From NCBI RefSeq assembly GCF_000382145.1, contig NZ_KB907631.1:1-64000 (forward strand): a stretch of DNA of 64,000 bases, written 5' to 3'. This document shows positions 53,324 through 59,731 of the stretch, piece by piece (the first letter of the stretch is position 1; each line of letters opens with the position of its first letter). The position numbers and the translations under genes were made by a program. Origin of the DNA: Psychrobacter lutiphocae DSM 21542 (GTDB taxonomy: Bacteria; Pseudomonadota; Gammaproteobacteria; Pseudomonadales; Moraxellaceae). Under the pieces are notes generated by a model. The model did no database searches and was not told the DNA's origin. It was given only the letters and a program-made list of their open reading frames with translations.

Positions 53324-54607
53324 ATGGCATTGATTGTACAAAAATATGGCGGTACGTCGATGGGCAGTATCGATCGTATCAAAAATGTTGCAAAGCGGGT
53401 TAAACGCTGGCATGACCATGGGCATCAGGTCATCGTTGTCGTATCAGCCATGAGCGGAGAAACAAACCGTTTAATTGACTTAGCTAAACAAATCAGCAGC
53501 ACACCAGATCCACGTGAATATGACCAAATGGTCTCAACTGGTGAGCAAGTATCGATCTCATTATTGTCAATGGCGCTAAAAGAGCTAGGCGTTGGTGCAC
53601 GCTCATTTACTGGTGGTCAAGTGGCGATTAAGACCGACAGTAACCACAATAAGGCACGTATCGAAGCCATTGATGATCAAAATATTAAAACTCAGCTTGA
53701 TACTGGCAATGTAGTGGTGGTTGCAGGCTTCCAAGGTATTGATAACAAAGGCAATATTACTACCTTGGGGCGTGGTGGTTCTGATACAACAGGTGTGGCT
53801 TTGGCGGCTGCATTAAATGCCGATGAATGCCAAATTTATACCGATGTCGATGGCGTCTATACCACAGACCCACGCGTGACTGCAAAAGCACGCAAACTCG
53901 ACAAAATTACTTTTGAAGAAATGCTAGAGATGGCAAGTCTTGGTTCAAAGGTATTGCAAATTCGTGCCGTTGAATTTGCAGGCAAATACCAAGTACCGTT
54001 AAGAGTGTTATCAAGCTTTGATGAAGGCCTTGATGGCAGCTTTGATGAAGAATTCCGCCAAACCGTTGGCACACTTATTACAGTAGACGAAGGAGACGAC
54101 ATGGAACAGCCGGTCATTTCAGGCATCGCATTTAACAGAGACGAAGCAAAAATAGTAGTACGTGGTGTTCCTGATCACCCTGGAGTTGCCTCATCAATTT
54201 TGACACCGATTAGTAATGCCAATGTTGAAATTGATATGATCTTACAAAACCTATCAGACCAAGGCTTGACCGATTTTAGTTTTACTGTCAACCGTCCAGA
54301 CTTTGATAAAGCCATCAGTATTCTTGAGGAGGTCAAGCTAGACATCAATGCCAAAGAAATTCATGGCAATACTGATGTGGTCAAAGTCTCTTTGGTCGGT
54401 GTCGGTATGCGCTCACATGCTGGTGTTGCTAGCAAAATGTTTCAGGTGTTAGCTGAAAATAATATCAATATCCAAATGATCTCTACCAGTGAAATTAAAA
54501 TTTCGGTATTAATCAAAGAACAGCATTTAGAAAAAGCAGTCAAATCATTGCACACCGCCTTTGGTCTAGACAGAACTGATGGCGAAAGCAAAGTTGCTGG
54601 CTTATAA
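53324..54607 (+). CDS. lysC: Aspartate kinase with a probable internal start for a small subunit
   Basis: A 427-residue enzyme that phosphorylates aspartate, opening lysine, threonine and methionine synthesis. Kinase signature KYGGTSMGS near the N-terminus; TTLGRGGSDTTGVALAA is the substrate site. Two ACT domains follow (about 265-420) for feedback control. The length and layout match the alpha2beta2 type (Bacillus/Corynebacterium/Pseudomonas). An in-frame ATG at 54101 (Met260, MEQPVISGIA) has AAGGAG five bases upstream, as expected for a separately translated beta subunit. Single gene; terminator at 54808. Confidence 0.95.
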   Translation: MALIVQKYGGTSMGSIDRIKNVAKRVKRWHDHGHQVIVVVSAMSGETNRLIDLAKQISSTPDPREYDQMVSTGEQVSISLLSMALKELGVGARSFTGGQVAIKTDSNHNKARIEAIDDQNIKTQLDTGNVVVVAGFQGIDNKGNITTLGRGGSDTTGVALAAALNADECQIYTDVDGVYTTDPRVTAKARKLDKITFEEMLEMASLGSKVLQIRAVEFAGKYQVPLRVLSSFDEGLDGSFDEEFRQTVGTLITVDEGDDMEQPVISGIAFNRDEAKIVVRGVPDHPGVASSILTPISNANVEIDMILQNLSDQGLTDFSFTVNRPDFDKAISILEEVKLDINAKEIHGNTDVVKVSLVGVGMRSHAGVASKMFQVLAENNINIQMISTSEIKISVLIKEQHLEKAVKSLHTAFGLDRTDGESKVAGL

Positions 54608-54628
54608 TCCTTTATTTAGATCTTATTA

Positions 54629-54778
54629 GGGTCTGTTGAACCGTCGTCTTCGTAGGAAAGATTTAGCCTATTTTTTGTATTAAAACTAGGTGCGGAAAAA
54701 TAAAATTTTCCTTCAAATTTAGACTACTTTTAAATCTAAACTGCTATTGAGTACCTGTGGCGAATGTTCAATAAACCC
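54629..54778. repeat. Possible third MITE-like element (about 150 bp)
   Basis: Ends GGGTCTGTTGAACCGTCG and (inverted) GGGTTTATTGAACATTCG match at 14 of 18 positions. A matching end occurs near 8166 (GGGGCTGTTGAACATTCG, then TCTT). No target duplication is clear, so it may be decayed. Confidence 0.5.
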
Positions 54779-54807
54779 AAGACCACAAAGACTTAAACGT
54801 TAAATTC

Positions 54808-54848
54808 AACAAACGCTCACTACCATAGTTAGTGGGCATTTGTTTGTT
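54808..54848. terminator. lysC intrinsic terminator
   Basis: Stem around CGCTCACTA / TAGTGGGC-type pairing with flanking AACAAA / TTTGTT and a T-rich tail, about 200 bp past lysC and beyond the possible MITE. Confidence 0.65.
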
Positions 54849-55178
54849 AATTTTGTTAAGAATATTGAATATTAATGACACAGTGGCGTTTAAACCTTAT
54901 AATACTCTGTTCAATTGTGGCCTATACTGATGTGTTTTTAAGTGCGCACTCTACTAGTAACCTTAAAACAGGTTGGCATGTTAAACAAGTTGGCATGTTA
55001 AACAGGTTGGCAGGTAAGTAGTAACCGCAAATCACTTAGGGCAAAGACATCACATACTAGTGTTAATACCTATATTTATTTGACTAACGTTACACTTTGC
55101 TAAAACAAATAAGCGTAACTCATTTTAATTTGGCATGACACTATATAAAAAGGTCGCCTCTTTTACAGGGCAAACTTA

Positions 55179-55259
55179 ATGGGCAACGTTATGAATATCT
55201 TATTTTTTGGCCTTAGCCATTTTTCTTTTTTGCGACATAAGGAGTGTGACGCATGCTAA
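55179..55259 (+). CDS. Possible 26-codon leader ORF overlapping csrA start
   Basis: ATG at 55179 opens 26 codons ([17 protein letters not shown]...) and stops at TAA 55257-55259, inside csrA: the sequence ATGCTAA contains both the csrA ATG and the leader stop. A weak CAGGG precedes the ATG. Such overlap would couple csrA translation to the leader. There is no evidence that it is expressed; it may be chance. Confidence 0.3.
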   Translation: MGNVMNILFFGLSHFSFLRHKECDAC

Positions 55260-55498
55260 TTTTAACCCGCCGTGTTGGCGAAACTTTAATGATTGGTGAT
55301 GAAGTCAGCGTAACCGTACTGGGCGTTAAAGGCAATCAAGTACGTATTGGGGTAAATGCACCAAAAGACATTGCTGTTCACCGTGAAGAAATTTATCAAC
55401 GCATTCAACATGAACGTGCAATGCAGTCACAAATGCAACACTTAGAGCAAGGCAACTTCCCTGCTTCATTTGATGATGATGACTTTTTTAATAGATAG
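55253..55498 (+). CDS. csrA: Carbon storage regulator CsrA
   Basis: An 81-residue RNA-binding dimer that represses or stabilises target mRNAs by binding GGA motifs. The N-terminal [20 protein letters not shown] and the [20 protein letters not shown] segments are fully conserved. The tail is longer than E. coli CsrA (61), with a Gln/Met-rich and acidic extension ([10 protein letters not shown]... DDDDFFNR). AAGGAG lies eight bases before the ATG and itself contains a GGA, so autoregulation by CsrA is possible. It stands downstream of lysC by about 650 bp, an order (lysC-csrA) seen in related gammaproteobacteria. Confidence 0.97.
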   Translation: MLILTRRVGETLMIGDEVSVTVLGVKGNQVRIGVNAPKDIAVHREEIYQRIQHERAMQSQMQHLEQGNFPASFDDDDFFNR

Positions 55499-55609
55499 AT
55501 TGCTGTGGCAGGGTAACACCTGCCAATAGCGTCATTGCCACTACAAATAAAGGCAAACACAAGCAACTATCCTATTAATTTTAATATTACATTTGATAAT
55601 GAGGGCATT

Positions 55610-55984
55610 ATGAGTATCCGAGATTCTGACGTGTCTGCACTATTAAACGGGCTAGACAAAAAAGCCATCAGCTTTAGTGATGTGATTAATTTCATTGATG
55701 ATTTTTACCGTTATACACCGGTCAAATTTGTCAATGGTGAGGAGGTCAACCCGCCTGGTGTTAATGAAGGCAGTGCCAAAGTATTTGGTTTTGCTAAACT
55801 CCATAAGCTTAATCAACTAGATACCTTAGCATTATTTGGTGAGCATTATCACTCAGTATTAGCAACGCCAAATGGCACAGATCATGCCAATATCCGTAAC
55901 TTTTTGCATTGGGGCTGGAAAGCGTTTTTAATGGAAAAAAATCCATTAACTCCACGCCCAAGTGTTGATGTAAAAAACATCTAA
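55610..55984 (+). CDS. HopJ type III effector-like family protein
   Basis: A 124-residue protein of the HopJ family (named from a Pseudomonas effector but widespread in non-pathogens, where its role is unknown). Characteristic are the helical N-terminus (SDVSALLNGLDKKAISFSDVINFIDDFYRY), a middle with FVNGEEVNPPGVNEGSAKVFGFAKLH, and FLHWGWKAFLM near the end. I chose the ATG at 55610 with GAGGG four bases upstream over a TTG at 55535 that would add 25 unrelated residues. It lies 110 bp after csrA on the same strand. Confidence 0.85.
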   Translation: MSIRDSDVSALLNGLDKKAISFSDVINFIDDFYRYTPVKFVNGEEVNPPGVNEGSAKVFGFAKLHKLNQLDTLALFGEHYHSVLATPNGTDHANIRNFLHWGWKAFLMEKNPLTPRPSVDVKNI

Positions 55985-56045
55985 TCACTTAAGCCTGACT
56001 ATTTAAATCGAACGAGTTAAGTCTAGACTGTTAGCTCTAACTAAT

Positions 56046-56249
56046 AAGCAGTTAGCTCTAATAAGCAGTTAGTTTTAATAAGCAGTTAGTTTTAATAAGC
56101 AGTTAGTTTTAATAAGCAGTTAGTTTTAATAGGCAGTTAGTTTTAATAGGCAGTTAGTTTTAATAGGCAGTTAGTTTTAATAGGCAGTTAGTTTTAATAG
56201 GCAGTTATTTTTAATAGGCAGTTATTTTTAATAGGCAGTTAGTTTTAAA
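56046..56249 (+). repeat. 17-bp tandem repeat array, 12 copies
   Basis: The unit is AGCAGTTAGTTTTAATA with small drift (AAGC/AGGC, GTTAG/GTTAT). The CAGTTA core recurs at 56049 and then every 17 bp to 56236, giving 12 copies. There are no spacers, so it is not CRISPR. It is a candidate VNTR locus, located just upstream of a shared terminator. Confidence 0.95.
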
Positions 56250-56267
56250 TAGTTAAATTCGTGCAAA

Positions 56268-56300
56268 TAAAAAAGACCAATCTAAGATTGGTCTTTTTTT
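56268..56300. terminator. Bidirectional intrinsic terminator
   Basis: AAAGACCAAT / ATTGGTCTTT stem with a 5-base loop and long A and T runs, between the convergent HopJ-like and DUF1315 genes. Confidence 0.9.
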
Positions 56301-56345
56301 TACGTCTTATGCTTTTAAGCTAAGCCAAACATACGCTGATAATAA

Positions 56346-56447
56346 TACCAAATCTAAAAATTAAGCTATCGAGGAAAACGAGTGCAAACGCTACAAGTAG
56401 TAGGTTTAGCGAGTTTGACAAAGATAGGTTATTTTTCAGAAAAGGTA
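56346..56447 (+). mobile_element. 102-bp MITE-like element, copy E
   Basis: It starts TACCAAATCT and ends AGAAAAGGTA, with TAA on both sides (56343-56345 and 56448-56450). Its right flank continues directly into a partial R1 repeat (TATAGTTGAAGTC...), so it landed in or at the edge of an R1 copy. Confidence 0.92.
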
Positions 56448-56449
56448 TA

Positions 56450-56555
56450 ATATAGTTGAAGTCAGGTAAATGAATTACAAGGCAACCGAGTGCAAATACT
56501 ACTGAAGTAGGCTAAACGAGGTTAACGCTGTAACTCTTTAATGTGGCTGTGACTA
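56450..56555 (+). repeat. Partial R1 repeat (copy 3)
   Basis: It matches 98-205 of the window start: the TATAGTTG..GTC segment, then the GTTACAAGGCAACCGA core to GTAACTCTTTAATGTGGCTG. The outer parts of R1 are missing. Confidence 0.8.
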
Positions 56556-56564
56556 TAACTGACT

Positions 56565-56876
56565 TTAATGCTCACGGAACTTAACTGGCTGAATATCACC
56601 GCTTGGATTAGGCAAGTTTGGATAATGCTTATCATGCTCAACCTCACACTCTGAACCAACCACAGTGCCGTCTTTTTTTACTGGCTTATGAATATAACCG
56701 ATACGTTCTTCAGGTGGCAGATTTTCATGTTCCCAAATCATCACTGCTTGCATACAAGTTTCACGTTGCTCATCGGATAAACGGCGACCATCTGGCCATT
56801 TACCAATTTCAATCGCTACCCGAAATGACTCAACCAACTCTGGCGTCATTGCCGCCAATACATCCTCTTTATTCAT
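56565..56876 (-). CDS. DUF1315 (YeaC-like) family protein
   Basis: A 103-residue soluble protein of the YeaC/DUF1315 family, which has no known function. The diagnostic part is MTPELVESFRVAIEIGKWPDGRRLSDEQRETCMQAVMIWEHEN. The C-terminal Lys/Asp/Pro tail is variable. It follows nadK by about 60 bp on the same strand, so the two are probably one operon. Confidence 0.9.
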   Translation of the reverse strand: MNKEDVLAAMTPELVESFRVAIEIGKWPDGRRLSDEQRETCMQAVMIWEHENLPPEERIGYIHKPVKKDGTVVGSECEVEHDKHYPNLPNPSGDIQPVKFREH

Positions 56877-56935
56877 ACAACACCTCAGTTAACAATAAAA
56901 TAAACAACTATTTAATCTTTATCATCCCTATCCAG

Positions 56936-57955
56936 TTAATCCTCATCATCGCTATCCAGACCAAACTCTTCAGCATGCACATTCCAATTAAGTTTAGTTC
57001 GACAAGCTTTGTAAAAGTCAAATCCAGGTGGGTGCAATAAAGTTAATTTATCTGGATGCTTATTGATATACAAACGTTGCCCCTGCTCGATAGCAATACT
57101 TGGCTTACCATCGGCACTAACCATAGGCTGCGTTCTATTATCTCGATGGATATGTATCATAATCTCACTTTGATCACTAACCACAATTGGACGACTAGAC
57201 AAGGTGTGTGGATGCATAGGCACCAAACATATAGCATCCAAACTTGGATGAATAATAGGTCCACCTCCAGATAGGGCGTAAGCGGTAGAGCCTGTCGGTG
57301 TTGCAACAATCAAACCATCACTATGCTGACGATATACATCAAGTCCATCAATGGTCAACTGAAAATCAATCATATGCACCGACTTACCAGCGTGCAGCAC
57401 CACATCATTTAATGCCATATCCTGATGCACAATTTTGCGACCCTCACGCACTTCCATTGCTAATAAAAAGCGTAAATCTAATTGATAATCCCCCATCAAT
57501 ACTTGTCGTAGTTTGACGCCTACCTCATCAGGGTTAACATCTGTTAAAAAACCTAAACGTCCGCGGTTCACCCCCAATACTGGGACTCGATAGCGTGCCA
57601 ATGCTTGGGCAGCGTGCAAAATAGAGCCATCACCGCCAACCACTATCACTAAGTCACATATCTCACCCAATAAGCTTCGCTTTACTATCTGTAACTGATT
57701 GAGCTTGGCTAGATCTAATTCAGGTAAACTAGCGGTTTCAGAGTCGATATATAAGTTCAGTCCCATCTCATTAATTCTGCGACCAATCTCGTGGATTGTA
57801 GTAATCACTCCACGCCTGCGTGCACGACCCATGACTCCAATACGGCGAAAAGCTGGGTTTTTGATTGAATGAAAATGAGGTGAATTAGATAGATCAGGCA
57901 ACTTAACAGACTGCGCAGAGCTTTCCATAGGCTTAAGCTTCAATAAATGAGTCAT
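56936..57955 (-). CDS. nadK: NAD kinase
   Basis: A 339-residue kinase that makes NADP from NAD. Signatures are VVGGDGSILHAAQALARY (GGDG ATP/NAD motif, residues about 110-125), VLGVNRGRLGFLTDV, and TPTGSTAYALSGGGPI. E. coli NadK has 292 residues; the extra length is an N-terminal lead of about 35 residues (SAQSVKLPDLSNSPHF) and an acidic C-terminal tail (LDSDDED). Possible operon with the DUF1315 gene. Confidence 0.96.
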   Translation of the reverse strand: MTHLLKLKPMESSAQSVKLPDLSNSPHFHSIKNPAFRRIGVMGRARRRGVITTIHEIGRRINEMGLNLYIDSETASLPELDLAKLNQLQIVKRSLLGEICDLVIVVGGDGSILHAAQALARYRVPVLGVNRGRLGFLTDVNPDEVGVKLRQVLMGDYQLDLRFLLAMEVREGRKIVHQDMALNDVVLHAGKSVHMIDFQLTIDGLDVYRQHSDGLIVATPTGSTAYALSGGGPIIHPSLDAICLVPMHPHTLSSRPIVVSDQSEIMIHIHRDNRTQPMVSADGKPSIAIEQGQRLYINKHPDKLTLLHPPGFDFYKACRTKLNWNVHAEEFGLDSDDED

Positions 57956-58316
57956 TAACGGTTCAATTAAACAATAAATTTAGAAAATAAAATTAACAAA
58001 AAAGCTATCAATACAGCCGTAAGCGTATCACATTCTATGCATAACTGCATTAGCCTAATTATAATATACGTTATTTGATATACCTCACCACTTTTGCATA
58101 GTTCAAGTAAAGGGTTCTAAAAACAATAGGTGCCGCCACAGACAAAAGAATAAAAAAATGCTTTACTACATCTACTTAACTAAGTTATGATTATCGATAA
58201 TTGTGCTTATCATCTATCGATAAAATACGTCTTAAACTAATTATATAGACCTCAAGTTATTACATAGACCTCAAGTTATAAATACATCGTTATAAATACA
58301 TCAAGGAATATTTATC
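57956..58316. other. Divergent promoter region nadK / BI-1
   Basis: About 360 bp, AT-rich. A 19-bp duplication (ATAGACCTCAAGTTATTAC, 58245-58281) and a 14-bp one (GTTATAAATACATC at about 58275 and 58289) lie directly before the BI-1 gene. No gene was seen. Confidence 0.55.
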
Positions 58317-59039
58317 ATGGCAAATCCTATTGTCAGTCGTGCCGAATTTACCCTTGGCGGTAAAGCAATGACCGTCCAAGGCGTGGTACATAAAACCAGC
58401 TTTTTACTTGGCTTAAGTGCGCTAGCTGCCATCGGCTTTTTCTTCTATATTGTTAGTGGTGGTATGAGCTTTGGTATGGCACAGATGATCACCTTTGGCA
58501 GTATGTTTGCAGCCTTTGGTTTGGGTCTTTTTATCACCTTTAAACCTCAAAAAGCAAAAGCACTGGCTGCCCCATATGCTATTTTAGAAGGTATATTCTT
58601 AGGTGGCGTTTCTCTTATGTTTGCTGCCATTGATCCCACTATTCCGGTTAATGCTTTAGCGGCAACTTTCGTTACTGCCGCCGTTATGCTTGGCTTATAC
58701 CGCTCAGGCTTAATTAAAGTAAATGAGAAGTTTCGTTCAATTATGATGTCAGCAATTATTGCTATTATGCTTATTTATCTGGCGCAATGGGGCTTCGTTT
58801 TATTTGGCTCAAGCTTACCATTTTTGTTTCAAAGTGGTGGCTTAGTTGCTATTGGCTTTAGCTTATTTGTTGTGGTTATTGCCTCATTTAGTCTATTATT
58901 AGACTTTGATAATGTTGAGCGTGGCGTTGCTGCTGGTATATCGGAAGAATATGAATGGGTATTTGGTGTAGGTATTTTGGCAACCTTAGTTTGGATGTAC
59001 TTTGAGTTTATGCGTCTATTAAGCCATTTCCAAGACTAA
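58317..59039 (+). CDS. Bax inhibitor-1/YccA family membrane protein
   Basis: A 240-residue protein with seven predicted transmembrane helices, of the BI-1/YbhL/YccA family. Typical are the first membrane stretch after a short cytoplasmic lead, the AAPYAILEGIFLGGVSL segment after helix 2-3 and the DFDNVERGVAAGI segment near the sixth helix. YccA in E. coli modulates the FtsH protease; YbhL-type relatives are calcium-leak channels. Which applies here is not decidable from sequence. AAGGA before the ATG supports the start. A terminator follows. Confidence 0.88.
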   Translation: MANPIVSRAEFTLGGKAMTVQGVVHKTSFLLGLSALAAIGFFFYIVSGGMSFGMAQMITFGSMFAAFGLGLFITFKPQKAKALAAPYAILEGIFLGGVSLMFAAIDPTIPVNALAATFVTAAVMLGLYRSGLIKVNEKFRSIMMSAIIAIMLIYLAQWGFVLFGSSLPFLFQSGGLVAIGFSLFVVVIASFSLLLDFDNVERGVAAGISEEYEWVFGVGILATLVWMYFEFMRLLSHFQD

Positions 59040-59085
59040 AGCTTTTTGCAAGTAATGACAGCCATAACCTTATTAATAAGTCATT

Positions 59086-59117
59086 AAAAGGTCGTTGCAA
59101 ACTGCACCGACCTTTTT
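59086..59117 (+). terminator. Terminator after the BI-1 gene
   Basis: AAAAGGTCG / CGACCTTTTT stem with a long loop, about 50 bp past the stop. Confidence 0.75.
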
Positions 59118-59171
59118 GCTTTCTACTTAACTTATAAACACCTTACTTAACTTATAAACATTTCTACTTTT

Positions 59172-59245
59172 AACCTCACACTCAACGCTTAGCGTAGGGT
59201 GTGGGTAGCAAGGCTGTGGCTTTAGCCCAGCATATTTGATTAAGG
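59172..59245. repeat. R2 repeat, partial copy
   Basis: It begins AACCTCACACTCAACGCTTA and carries the family core GGCTGTGGCTTTAGCCCA; the other end is not recognisable. Confidence 0.6.
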
Positions 59246-59310
59246 TAACGTGTTTTTGGATTTAAAGCACCAGTGATTAGTCATTTGTTTTAGATGTCAG
59301 TTTTTTACCG

Positions 59311-59690
59311 TATATTTTTTTATCCAGCGTTGCCGTAAAACCACCGACTTTAGGCTGTGGATATAAGGCAACAAGACTATCGCATAATTATAGTCACAGC
59401 CATATTAAAGAGTTACAGCGTTAACCTCGTTTAGCCTACCTCAGTGGCACTGCACTCGATTGCCTTGTAACTTATTTATCTGACTACAACTATACTTGCA
59501 GCCAAACAGTAATACCTTTTCTGAAAAATAACCTATCTTTGTCAAACTCGCTAAACCTACTACTTGTAGCGTTTGCACTCTTTTTCCTCGATATCTTAAT
59601 TTTCAGATTTGGTATAAGTTTGACACACTAACCCTATGAAAACACTCAAGCTACGCATCAAAAACATAAACCAGCTAAACAAAATAGCTG
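59311..59690 (-). repeat. R1 repeat, copy 2, interrupted by the 102-bp element
   Basis: The reverse complement matches 1-285 of the window over most of its length, with the 102-bp element inserted (59513-59614). In this copy, the small segment between the CCAC and GTGG arms (about 59340-59360) is inverted relative to copy 1. The outer hairpin CCAGCTA / TAGCTGG (59671-59692) stands 40 bp past the copper-ATPase stop and may be its terminator. Confidence 0.85.
59513..59614 (-). mobile_element. 102-bp MITE-like element, copy F, with known empty site
   Basis: It starts TACCTTTTCT and ends AGATTTGGTA, with TAA on both sides (59510-59512 and 59615-59617). At the equivalent place in copy 1 of R1 the sequence reads straight through (CAAATTTACTG), so this insertion can be compared with its empty target and shows 3-bp duplication. 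Confidence 0.95.
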
Positions 59691-59731
59691 GGAGTGTCAA
59701 CTATGCGTAAGTCCTAATAAAAATAAGATAG

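Noticed and set aside
56046..56249. CRISPR-like regular array
   Set aside because: The 17-bp units are contiguous with no unique spacers, and no cas genes are present.
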